From Salinicola acroporae (GTDB lineage Bacteria; Pseudomonadota; Gammaproteobacteria; Pseudomonadales; Halomonadaceae): a stretch of DNA of 64,000 nt. The position numbers and the translations under genes were made by a program. The stretch lies in NCBI RefSeq assembly GCF_003206615.1, contig NZ_PZJW01000007.1, forward strand, positions 1 to 64,000. Direction: 5' to 3'. The stretch's first letter is position 1; every line of letters begins with the position of its first letter. Shown in pieces: positions 1 through 7,402 of this stretch. Below the pieces are notes generated by a model, which was not told the origin of the DNA, did not search any database, and saw only the letters and a list, made by a program, of their open reading frames with translations.

Positions 1-384
1 TGCTGCTGGGCAAGATCAGTGCTACCCATACTATCCAGTTTCGCAACCAAATCCTCCGCCCGAAGATGCGTATACCGCCTCAGCATCTGCATTGACTTGT
101 GGCCACTGATCGCGGCGACCTCCTGGTCGGATAGCCCCGCCTCTACCAAGCGGCTGACGGCCTCATGGCGTAGATCATGAAAGCGAAAGTCATCGAGCCT
201 GGCCTGCTTCTTCGCCTGGTTCCAGAGCTTGGTGTAGGCGTAGGGGGGCGCGCTTTCCATCCTTTCCAGGCTCACCGAAGAACACCAGGTCGCAGTCGAG
301 CGGGCGCACCGGATTGTTCAGCGCCTGCTTGAATACTTCGGTAGCCGCCTGGGTCAGCGGTACCAGGCGGGCTTCGTTGTTCAC
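1..384 (-). pseudogene. Truncated, frameshifted tyrosine integrase copy
   Basis: The translation matches residues from about 233 to the C terminus of the intact integrase encoded at 1465-2526, with many scattered synonymous differences, so it is a diverged relative and not an assembly duplicate. Homology starts abruptly at the codons for NNEARLVPLTQ. An extra G in a G-run near 241-246 shifts the frame after the GKDGKR motif. The distal part still carries the conserved C-terminal region, and reading runs off the left window edge with a different tail. With no N-terminal half and a frameshift it cannot make active recombinase. Confidence 0.85.
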
Positions 385-426
385 AAGTTTTAGACAAGGA
401 GGCTATGCCATTAGCTGCCCGTGAAT

Positions 427-1245
427 TCAGTTATAATTACTTCTCCCCCTCCTCACGGACAAAGGCTTTGGCTTAAGCTCGTAAGCATCTAATATCTTTT
501 TAGCTACTCGCCTGCTTATAACCTTCCCTTTTATTCTTTTTAACACCTCCGACTTATACTCCATCGACCTGAATAGCAATAGGTGGTAGGCTTCTTTCTT
601 AAACTCATAGCTAAGCAACTCATCAGTTGCTACTTTCATATATGCTTTAGCCATGTGCTCCCATACCTTAATCTCTCTTTCAGGCTCTTTGTCACGGGAG
701 AAAGACTCGCCCATCTCATCCAAAGATATAGGAAAAACCTCTTTCAAAACCTCATTAATCACTGCAATTCTTGCTTTTTGACCATCATCAATCACGCTGG
801 TCCCTATAGGCGACTCACTTATCTCATCTATAGAACAAGAAACAAGCCTACCACCACCCTCTTTTTTAAGATGCCTTTTTACACTGCTTTCTTTTTTAAC
901 ATCAGCGCCGCTTACTTCTTCATCAATCACCACTTCCACTGCTGCGGAACCAAACAAGTTTTCACATACCGACCATAATGCATTCTTAGCAACCTTAAGT
1001 GGAATGTGAAAAAACTCTCTGCTTCCGTTTTTCCTATATGAAGAAAGAACCTTATGGATTGCATCCTCTGCGACAACACAGTCCGGAACCTGACAAACAT
1101 AAACCAGTTCAAAGTGCTCCGGCACACCCGTAGCGTTCCAATAAATCTGCTTGGCCCGTATTACCGGAGAATTTTTAGTCCTCCCGATTTTAAGCACATA
1201 TGGAAGATAAGACTGATTCTTCAGGATATAAACATATTCCACCAC
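427..1245 (-). CDS. T5orf172/MUG113-type GIY-YIG-superfamily protein
   Basis: The 272-residue product opens with YVYILKN and then VLKIGRT, the two strand motifs typical of the T5orf172 branch of the GIY-YIG nuclease fold. An AED-type acidic segment and REFFHI follow within the first ~95 residues. The rest is charged and helical and is not recognised. Members of this family are common cargo of phages and islands and are often suspected of DNA cleavage; catalysis here is inference. The gene is clearly AT-rich compared with its GC-rich neighbours, which indicates recent acquisition. It sits between the broken and intact integrase copies, in the same orientation as both, and so has the position of captured cargo. 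Confidence 0.7.
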   Translation of the reverse strand: MVEYVYILKNQSYLPYVLKIGRTKNSPVIRAKQIYWNATGVPEHFELVYVCQVPDCVVAEDAIHKVLSSYRKNGSREFFHIPLKVAKNALWSVCENLFGSAAVEVVIDEEVSGADVKKESSVKRHLKKEGGGRLVSCSIDEISESPIGTSVIDDGQKARIAVINEVLKEVFPISLDEMGESFSRDKEPEREIKVWEHMAKAYMKVATDELLSYEFKKEAYHLLLFRSMEYKSEVLKRIKGKVISRRVAKKILDAYELKPKPLSVRRGRSNYN

Positions 1246-1464
1246 AACACCTCAACCAAAGAAACATGAAACAAATTCATATCATACTAACAATGCGCAG
1301 CATACTGGCAACTCCATTTTGACTCAACATAAAGCACTGACATTAAACAAAAAAAGCAATATAACCACCCACTAACTAATAATGCACTCACCCCAAACCG
1401 CTAAAATTTCGCGACATTGTCATCATCTTTCAAACAAAAGGGCTATATTTTTTTCGGTCTTGAA

Positions 1465-2526
1465 CTATATTTCACTAATCCTATCCAGCTTGGCGACTAA
1501 ATCCTCCGCTCTCAAATGTGTATACCGCCTCAGCATCTGCATCGACTTGTGCCCACTGATCGCGGCGACCTCCTGGTCGGATAGCCCCGCCTCTACCAGC
1601 CGGCTGACGGCCTCATGGCGTAGGTCATGAAAGCGAAAGTCATCGAGCATGGCCTGCTTCTTCGCCTGGTTCCAGAGCTTGGTGTAGGCGTAGGGGCCGC
1701 GCTTTCCATCCTTTCCAGGCTCGCCAAAGAACACCAGATCACAATCGAGCGGGCGCACCGGGTTGTTCAGCGCCTGCTTGAACACCTCGGTGGCGACCTG
1801 AGTCAGCGGCACCAGGCGGGCTTCGTTGTTTTTGGTGTCCGTGAGGCGCACCACGCGGCGTTTCACGTCGACCCGGGAGCGAGTGAGGGTCAGGATCTCT
1901 GAGGAGCGCATGCCCGTCTCCAGGGCGATTCTGGCGATCCAGGCCAGCATGGGATTGCTGTGCTGCCGTAGCACGGCGAACAGGCGCTTCTCCTCGTCGG
2001 CGCTCAGGCGCCGGTCGCGCCCTTCTCCAGGGCTGGGTTTGCGGATGTTCTGGACGGGGTTGTAGGTCAGGCCCAGTCCCCACTCCTGGATGGCTACGGT
2101 GTAGAGGTGCCCGAGCAGCGCGAGCTCCAGGCGCACGGTATTGGGGCTGATGGGCTGGCCCCGATACCCGAGGCTGTTCAGCCGGTCATCGCGGTAGTTG
2201 GCCACCAGGTCTGGCGTCAGGGCCGCGAGGGAGTACTTGCCCAGGTGCTCAACCAGCGTGTTGGCCTTGTGGCGTTCGCTCTTTTGGGTGCTGGGCTTCT
2301 TGGTGGGAGTAACGTCGGCCAGGTAGCGCTTGAGCGCGGCTTCGAGCGTCATGCGCTCCGAGGCACTGCGCTGGATATAGACGCCACGCACCATTTCATC
2401 TTCGGTACGGCGTGCCCAGTCCTGAGCGTCTCGTTTGGTACGGAAGGTCTTGGCGGTGGTGGGCCAGCCGGTCTTGCGGATGACGGCTTTCCAGCTACCG
2501 GCAGGGGTCTTGACAATGGTGGCCAT
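1465..2526 (-). CDS. Tyrosine recombinase/phage integrase of the left element
   Basis: This is a 353-residue site-specific recombinase. The full tyrosine-recombinase set is visible: Arg207 in TGMRSSE, Lys232 in DTKNNEA, the H-x-x-R pair His300/Arg303 in HDLRHE, His326 in SGHKSM and the nucleophile Tyr335 in RRYTHL. An N-terminal arm-binding segment and a SAM-like core-binding region (about 60-160) precede the catalytic domain. It is a different family from the P4-type integrase at 2818. The start ATG at 2526 lies close to two ACTGTACC repeats and then the 48-bp att repeat, so it most likely catalysed insertion of the element extending to the left. A partial relative of this gene lies at 1-384. 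Confidence 0.92.
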   Translation of the reverse strand: MATIVKTPAGSWKAVIRKTGWPTTAKTFRTKRDAQDWARRTEDEMVRGVYIQRSASERMTLEAALKRYLADVTPTKKPSTQKSERHKANTLVEHLGKYSLAALTPDLVANYRDDRLNSLGYRGQPISPNTVRLELALLGHLYTVAIQEWGLGLTYNPVQNIRKPSPGEGRDRRLSADEEKRLFAVLRQHSNPMLAWIARIALETGMRSSEILTLTRSRVDVKRRVVRLTDTKNNEARLVPLTQVATEVFKQALNNPVRPLDCDLVFFGEPGKDGKRGPYAYTKLWNQAKKQAMLDDFRFHDLRHEAVSRLVEAGLSDQEVAAISGHKSMQMLRRYTHLRAEDLVAKLDRISEI

Positions 2527-2555
2527 GAAAGTCTCCAGGGGGCTGAAGGATCGGC

Positions 2556-2574
2556 ACTGTACCGAAACTGTACC
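2556..2574. repeat. Paired ACTGTACC repeats, candidate integrase arm sites
   Basis: ACTGTACC occurs at 2556-2563 and again at 2567-2574, an 11-bp period, between the left integrase start and the att repeat. Spaced short direct repeats in this position are typical arm-type binding sites of tyrosine integrases. The assignment is by position and pattern only. Confidence 0.45.
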
Positions 2575-2622
2575 CTTGGACTATGGGACTCACCACAGAA
2601 AATTCTTAAGTAGCTGATTTGA

Positions 2623-2670
2623 ATGGTGGGCCCAGTAGGACTTGAACCTACGACCAAGGGATTATGAGTC
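2623..2670. repeat. attL: 48-bp tRNA 3'-end repeat
   Basis: The sequence is identical to 51673-51720 and equals the 3' part of the CAU tRNA, from the anticodon loop to the encoded CCA. Beyond 2670 the match to the tRNA stops at once, so this copy is a displaced fragment and not a functional tRNA. It probably also serves as an attachment remnant of the element to the left. Confidence 0.93.
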
Positions 2671-2776
2671 GATTACATCGACTGTGGCAGGATGGGACTA
2701 AGTGAGTAACGGCGCGGCCTGCGACGTGGCTTAGCGGGGAATGGTTGTGTAAGCTGACCCCATCATGTGGCGACCT

Positions 2777-2800
2777 AACAGCCCCCCATACAGCCCCCTG
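2777..2800. repeat. Left-arm ACAGCCCCC direct repeats (P4-type integrase arm sites)
   Basis: Two tandem ACAGCCCCC-type units spaced 12 bp apart lie between attL and the integrase start. The block ACCTAACAGCCCCC from 2773 recurs exactly at 51601, just inside attR, followed there by a second similar unit. The same pair at both ends, in the same orientation, is what arm-type integrase sites of one attP would look like after integration. Confidence 0.65.
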
Positions 2801-2817
2801 GATAATCCCCTAGTCTC

Positions 2818-4053
2818 ATGCTCAACGAGAAACAGCTGCGGGCCCTAAAGCCGCGAGAAAAAGAGTTCACGCTCTCGGATGACGGGCAGCGTGGCGTCGG
2901 TCGTTTGCAGATCCGGGTCAGGCCCGGCGGCGCCAAGGACTGGCTATACGTCTACTACCTCAACAAGCGCCGACGCAAGGTCGGCATCGGTGCCTATCCA
3001 TCCATCAGTCTCGCCGACGCGCGCCGGAAAGCCGCAGAGCTATCCGGCCACCTCTCTGATGGAGACGACCCGGCAAAGATCGTACGCGAGAAGCGCGCCG
3101 CCAGCGAAACCTCTTACGGCACCCTGGGCGACCTGATCCAAGCATACACCGCCGACATGAAGGAGCGCGGGCGGAACACTGCCGACGAGGTGATGGAGCG
3201 CTGCCAGCGGTACGTGAAAGGGCCCTTCCCTGCCCTGTGGTCGAAACCAGCGAAGGAAGTCACCAGCGGCGATATCCGTGACATCCTCGCCCATCACATC
3301 AAGCGTGGACTGACGACCACCACCAACCGCCTTCGCTCTTGGCTGCACACCGCCTACCAGTACGGGCTGGCGATCGAGCATGATCCGCGGCGCCAGTCCG
3401 TAATCCGCTGGGAGCTGGAGACTAATCCGGTGTCGGTGGTGCCCCGGCAAGCGGATTGGGAGCGCCAGGGCGAGCGCGTCGTTTCCGGTAATGAGCTGTC
3501 AGCGGCTTGGCACGGCCTACCCCAATACTCGCCCGCGGCAATGGCGCTTCGCCTCGTCATGACCACAGCCGGCCAGCGCCCCCAGTCGTTGCTGAGGCTC
3601 CGGGTCGAAAACATCGACTTTGATCAGGGCATCATCGAAATCCCAGCGGCCGCCAGCAAGAACGGCCAGCCCCACGTTGTGCCGCTCAACGAGTATTCGC
3701 GCGACATCCTCACCTACCTTTGCGAGAAGGCGCTGGCTCGTCACTCTCCGCTGCTCTTCGCCAGCCCGAAGAATCCCGACGAGCACATCGGCATTACCTC
3801 CGTGCCTCATCTGTTAGGCAAGTGGCAGCGCGATGGCAAACGGGAAAGGTGGTCGCCGCGGGACGTCAGGCGAACCGCTAAGACGGTGCTTGGGCAACTC
3901 GGCGTCTCGAAGGAAGATCGTGACCGACTGCATGGGCACGCGATGCACGACGTCTCGAGCAGGCATTACGATCGCTACGACTACCTAGCGGAGAAGCGGG
4001 CAGCTATGCAGGTTTGGGCCGCCTGGCTGAATGGAGTCATCAACCAGGTATGA
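2818..4053 (+). CDS. int: P4-type tyrosine integrase of the prophage
   Basis: The 411-residue integrase has an N-terminal DUF4102 arm-binding domain (about 1-90, with the typical KVGIGAYPSISLADAR segment), a core-binding domain (about 100-200) and a catalytic domain. Catalytic residues are Arg254 in AGQRPQ, Lys281 in SKNGQ, Arg351 in SPRDVRRT, His372 in LHGHA and probably Tyr384 in RHYDRYDY, followed by the usual EKRAAM helix. Length is normal for the family. It lies about 150 bp inside attL and reads away from it, with arm-type repeats between. It should catalyse insertion at, and with a partner excision from, the tRNA at 51674. The likely excisionase is at the opposite prophage end. Confidence 0.95.
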   Translation: MLNEKQLRALKPREKEFTLSDDGQRGVGRLQIRVRPGGAKDWLYVYYLNKRRRKVGIGAYPSISLADARRKAAELSGHLSDGDDPAKIVREKRAASETSYGTLGDLIQAYTADMKERGRNTADEVMERCQRYVKGPFPALWSKPAKEVTSGDIRDILAHHIKRGLTTTTNRLRSWLHTAYQYGLAIEHDPRRQSVIRWELETNPVSVVPRQADWERQGERVVSGNELSAAWHGLPQYSPAAMALRLVMTTAGQRPQSLLRLRVENIDFDQGIIEIPAAASKNGQPHVVPLNEYSRDILTYLCEKALARHSPLLFASPKNPDEHIGITSVPHLLGKWQRDGKRERWSPRDVRRTAKTVLGQLGVSKEDRDRLHGHAMHDVSSRHYDRYDYLAEKRAAMQVWAAWLNGVINQV

Positions 4054-4092
4054 AATAGAAGCGAACAAATTTAAAAACGAGGACGATAAAAC

Positions 4093-4674
4093 ATGTCACC
4101 AGAGATCCAACAAGCTTTAATAGGCGGCGGGGCTTCCATAGTTGGAGCTTTCTTAGGCTCAGGTATCGTTTCCTACATGACAGGGATTATGTCTGAAAAG
4201 AAGCAGGCTGATATTTCAACCTACCTATCCATCAAAAAGCTGTGCTCAAACAACTCTTTAACTTATATCAAGAATGCCGACTTCTTCGACGGATTGCCCC
4301 AGTGGGTTGTGTATCCAATCTATGACATAGCCAGGCTCGACGACAATAAGAACAACTGGCACTTCCACGATAGGAAACTACACGAAGCGCTGCGAAGAGT
4401 GATAGCGGCCGCCGAAGAGTTTTCGAAGGAGGTTCCGTCAAGAACGACTCCGGAGGGTCAGCGACCTAACGCGATTATAACCACGATGTCTAATAGGTCC
4501 AGGGCGGACCATCATGAGAAGCAACGCTGTCGGCGAGAAAGCGAGGAGCTTGTGGATGTTTCTAACCGTTTTTACGATAGCGTGATTGAGTTTGATAGCA
4601 TTGCCATAAGGAGGCTCAGATTATCGTCTGCTGACTCCCCTTCTCCTGCGCCAGAGGATTTGGTTCAGATCTAG
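4093..4674 (+). CDS. Membrane-anchored protein of unknown function
   Basis: The 193-residue product begins with a glycine-rich hydrophobic segment (about 8-33) that should span the inner membrane once. The remainder is charged and soluble, presumably cytoplasmic, and matches no family I recognise. The gene follows the integrase by 39 bp and is moderately AT-rich compared with the phage core. Its place beside attL, outside the conserved phage modules, marks it as lysogen-expressed cargo. A second small membrane-protein gene follows at 4884, and the two may act together; no function can be assigned. Confidence 0.6.
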   Translation: MSPEIQQALIGGGASIVGAFLGSGIVSYMTGIMSEKKQADISTYLSIKKLCSNNSLTYIKNADFFDGLPQWVVYPIYDIARLDDNKNNWHFHDRKLHEALRRVIAAAEEFSKEVPSRTTPEGQRPNAIITTMSNRSRADHHEKQRCRRESEELVDVSNRFYDSVIEFDSIAIRRLRLSSADSPSPAPEDLVQI

Positions 4675-4883
4675 CTATTACAGCGGATTTTGAATCCGTT
4701 TCCAATATGATCCACGGCCGCGCTTGCAACGGGCCTTTCTATATAAATCAGTTAGTTAGACAGTCCCACAAGTCACACCGCAATCGTCGCGGTCGCAGCA
4801 TCTGCGACCAAAATGCGACCACTATCTATTCCCACCAGCGTCACAGTGACTTACATTCCCCGCGTGCGCTTGGGGAGAATTGC

Positions 4884-5150
4884 ATGCTCAACATAATTGG
4901 ACTCATAGCTGGCTTCATTGGGGCCATATGCCTGCTGATTGATCCGAACAGTTGGATCTTGGGGAAGTTCACGAAGGTCTATATCGAAAAGAAAGACTCA
5001 GAGTTGACTGTTCCCGAGTACAACGCCTGCAGTCGTAGATGGCTGATAGCCCAGCGGCTCGTCCGTCGAGCAGGCATCTTTCTAATCGCTGCCGGTTTCG
5101 CTCTTCAGCTGCTGGCCGCTTTGAGTGATCGGCTAGGACCTTGGTGGTGA
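4884..5150 (+). CDS. Small two-helix membrane protein
   Basis: The 88-residue protein has hydrophobic segments near residues 3-20 and 62-80 separated by a polar loop with VYIEKKDSELTVPEYN. I chose the ATG at 4884 because GGGGAGA lies just upstream (4872-4877) and the first helix then starts at the N terminus. A longer in-frame reading from 4707 lacks coding character upstream. Function is unknown. It is probably cargo linked to the preceding membrane-protein gene. Confidence 0.55.
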   Translation: MLNIIGLIAGFIGAICLLIDPNSWILGKFTKVYIEKKDSELTVPEYNACSRRWLIAQRLVRRAGIFLIAAGFALQLLAALSDRLGPWW

Positions 5151-5432
5151 TGGTTCGATAACATCCAGCATACGCCAATGATGCTGCGCACTGTCGGTTT
5201 ATCCAGCGCCGAAACGGCGTAAGCCGCGCCATATCTGGCCTCAGCACTGCCAGACTATATCCTTCGACAGCGCCAAATTGGCATAGTTTGGCGCTCGGTT
5301 TGCCCCATTTTTGCCCCATGGTTTTGTACGCCTGCCGGCCTGGACGACATTGGCCAATAGACGCGTCAATGCATGACTCCGGGCAATGGCCTAATTCCTC
5401 TATCAGGCCCACCGCCGGCGCCATAGAATGAA
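5151..5432. other. Gap with an inverted repeat and doubled TTTGCCCCA
   Basis: No gene is evident. GCGCCAAA (5270-5277) and TTTGGCGC (5287-5294) form an 8-bp stem with a 9-nt loop, possibly a terminator between the converging 4884 and 5433 genes. Just after it, TGCCCCA occurs twice about 13 bp apart near 5300-5320. Such doublets are often seen near integrase attachment regions; here the meaning is unclear. Confidence 0.35.
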
Positions 5433-6443
5433 TCAAGCCAGCCTTTCCAACTCCTCGTACAGTGGCATCGGAATCGTCACGCCGCGCTCAAGACTCCGCT
5501 CACGCGCTTCGAAACGACGCTGAGAAGGTAGCCGTGCGCCCTGGTCCAGAATCCGATCGAACAGCCCTTCAGCATGGATGAGTTGAGACTCGCTCTGTGC
5601 ACCGAGGAACGTCTCTGGCGAGAACGCGATGACGATCTCGCCATGCTGCGGTCTGCCGGTACCAGCATCATTGGCGGGTGATGTCTCGTGGCTCAGGGCA
5701 TCACCGATCAACGGGCCAGCAAGCAGCTCGATCATCGTGGAAAGCGCTGCCCCCTTGTGGCCGCCGAAAGGGAGCATGGCTCCCTCAAGGGCCGCGGCAG
5801 GATCTGTGGTCGGCTCCCCCTCTGAGTTCAGCGCCCACCCTTCCGGGATCGAGTCGCCGGCGCGCCGATGCAGCTCGATCTCCCCGCGTGCCACGACACT
5901 CGTGGCGAAGTCGAAAACGTAGGGCAACCGACCCGGTCGTGGCCAGGCAAAGGCAAAGGGGTTGGTGCCGAGCAGAGGGTTTGATCCGCCGGTCGGCGCG
6001 ACAAAGGCGTGAGTCGGGTTCATCGCCAGCGCTGCAAGACCCAATTCGGCTAGCGCCTCCACCTCGGACCAGAGTGCGGAGAAGTGAAAGCAATGATTGA
6101 TGCCTAGCACCGCTACACCGTTGCGCTCCGCCTTCTCTTTCAGGTGCGCCTTGCCGGTCTCGAACGACAGTAGCGAGCATCCGCCACAAGCGTCGATCTT
6201 GACGACGCCCGGCGCTTGGTCACGAACTACCGGTTCGGCCTGGGGATCCAGTCCGCCCTTTCTCGCGGCATCCACACAATTGATCAGGCGATAGAGCCCG
6301 TGGGAATGACACTCATCGCGCTGGGCTGCAACGACGCTGCGCGTGATGGCATTCGCATGGGCTGGGCTGAATCCCGCTTTGTCCAGAATGCGGAGACTCA
6401 GCGACTCGGCCTCTTCAAGGCGGAGAGAAACATCGTGGGTCAT
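5433..6443 (-). CDS. Ldh2-family oxidoreductase (DpkA/malate-lactate dehydrogenase type)
   Basis: The 336-residue product is a member of the NAD(P)H-dependent malate/L-lactate/ureidoglycolate dehydrogenase-2 family, which has a non-Rossmann fold. The conserved SHG motif at residues 47-49, the GTNPFAFAWP segment, the FDFATS segment and GGHKGAALSTMIELLAG near 225-245 are all present. Relatives include piperideine-2-carboxylate/pyrroline-2-carboxylate reductase (DpkA) of D-lysine and D-proline catabolism, which the sequence resembles most; the substrate cannot be fixed from sequence. It is full length. It is unusual cargo for a lambdoid prophage and has no metabolic neighbours, so it looks like a transferred lysogenic-conversion gene. 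It is transcribed divergently from the SOS operon at 6605. Confidence 0.8.
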   Translation of the reverse strand: MTHDVSLRLEEAESLSLRILDKAGFSPAHANAITRSVVAAQRDECHSHGLYRLINCVDAARKGGLDPQAEPVVRDQAPGVVKIDACGGCSLLSFETGKAHLKEKAERNGVAVLGINHCFHFSALWSEVEALAELGLAALAMNPTHAFVAPTGGSNPLLGTNPFAFAWPRPGRLPYVFDFATSVVARGEIELHRRAGDSIPEGWALNSEGEPTTDPAAALEGAMLPFGGHKGAALSTMIELLAGPLIGDALSHETSPANDAGTGRPQHGEIVIAFSPETFLGAQSESQLIHAEGLFDRILDQGARLPSQRRFEARERSLERGVTIPMPLYEELERLA

Positions 6444-6564
6444 CGTCGACTCGACCTCAGGTATTTGTCATACATCATAAGTTCGAGGCCACGTGACTGG
6501 CTATCCTCATGCGCTAGACGAAAGTGGCACGCATTGATTTGCCTCCTGCGGGCTCCTTGCCTGA

Positions 6565-6584
6565 TACTGTACGTGCATACAGTA
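6565..6584 (+). promoter_or_regulatory. LexA (SOS) box upstream of the umuDC operon
   Basis: TACTGTACGTGCATACAGTA is a near-perfect LexA site (CTG-N10-CAG with extended symmetry), ending 20 bp before the first gene of the operon at 6605. Confidence 0.93.
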
Positions 6585-6604
6585 TTCTTAGGGAGCACGC
6601 TGTC

Positions 6605-6853
6605 ATGTCTGCACAGTTCAAAGCCGCCGCGTCATACCAGCGCTCGGCCAAGCGCATCCAGCAGCAGATCGCCCGGGCGCGCGATCGCAAGCAGTACGCG
6701 GTCACCGTCTACCGCTTCGATGAAGACGACCCCGCAGCGTGGGATCGCATGCTCAACGAGTTCGAGGAGCTGGACTATGTCACGGTCAGCCGCGTCGGCG
6801 TGGCCGAGGCGCTGATCACCTGGAATGCAGCGGAAGCGGAGGCGGCGTCATGA
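6605..6853 (+). CDS. Small conserved-looking leader protein of the SOS operon
   Basis: The 82-residue charged protein starts at the ATG 20 bp after the LexA box and ends in an ATGA overlap with umuD, so it is translationally coupled to it. The N-terminal half is basic and helical (RSAKRIQQQIARARDR); the C-terminal half is acidic. I recognise no domain. Its place as first gene of a LexA-controlled umuDC operon suggests a role in DNA-damage tolerance, perhaps modulating Pol V or RecA. That is inference from context. Confidence 0.65.
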   Translation: MSAQFKAAASYQRSAKRIQQQIARARDRKQYAVTVYRFDEDDPAAWDRMLNEFEELDYVTVSRVGVAEALITWNAAEAEAAS

Positions 6854-7293
6854 ATACCGTCGTCGATGTTTTAGGCCAGGCCGACCTGGGCGCGCCGGTC
6901 GCTTCCATTCCTCTCGCCGCGGGAGAGGTCCGCGCGGGCTTTCCCTCGCCCGCGGATGACTATCTGGAGACGACGCTCGATCTCAACGAGCTGCTGATCC
7001 CGCACCCGACGGCGACGTTCTTCGTCAGGGCCAAAGGCCACTCAATGGAGCGTCACGGAATCTACGACGGCGACCTGCTAATCGTCGATCGATCCCTGGA
7101 GGCTGGCGTTGGCGATGTGCTAATCATGGCGGTGGACGGCGAGCTGACGTGCAAGCAGATGCAGAAAATCGGCCAGCGCTACTACCTGTGCTCGGGCAAT
7201 GAACACTTCCCGCCGATCCCGCTCGCAGGGTGCGAGTGCCATTGCTGGGGTGTGGTGACAGACAACGTCCATTCGCTGCGCAGAAAGCGGTAG
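6850..7293 (+). CDS. umuD: UmuD, DNA polymerase V accessory subunit (S24 peptidase fold)
   Basis: The 147-residue protein matches UmuD throughout. The self-cleavage site is A29-G30 in EVRAGFP, with catalytic Ser65 in KGHSMERHG and Lys102 in ELTCKQM. The spacing among these equals that in E. coli UmuD (24/25, 60, 97). RecA filament-stimulated cleavage would give UmuD', which joins UmuC in Pol V. The start ATG overlaps the preceding stop, which excludes a longer reading. It is under the LexA box at 6565. A 109-bp gap separates it from umuC, wider than in most umuDC operons. Confidence 0.95.
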   Translation: MNTVVDVLGQADLGAPVASIPLAAGEVRAGFPSPADDYLETTLDLNELLIPHPTATFFVRAKGHSMERHGIYDGDLLIVDRSLEAGVGDVLIMAVDGELTCKQMQKIGQRYYLCSGNEHFPPIPLAGCECHCWGVVTDNVHSLRRKR

Positions 7294-7402
7294 GAGGCGT
7301 CCCTGCCAATGGAGCTCCTTTGCCCCCGCACTGGAGGGCAGCTTCGAGTGTCCACTCATAAACCAGATGGTCAAGATAACTATAGTCGTATGAGGTAGCG
7401 CG

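Larger units (their letters stand above)
1..2622. mobile_element. Right end of a second integrative element, tandem to the prophage
   Basis: This stretch holds a tyrosine integrase, a GIY-YIG-type cargo gene and a broken integrase copy. It abuts the 48-bp tRNA-derived repeat at 2623-2670. The integrase start lies about 100 bp from that repeat, with arm-like direct repeats between, which is the usual layout of an integrase beside its own attachment site. I infer that the left element used the same tRNA and that its distal att copy lies outside the window. Confidence 0.6.

Noticed and set aside
2623-2670. A second tRNA gene at the left end
   Set aside because: Only the 3' 47 nt are present; the 5' half is replaced by unrelated sequence, so it is an att remnant.
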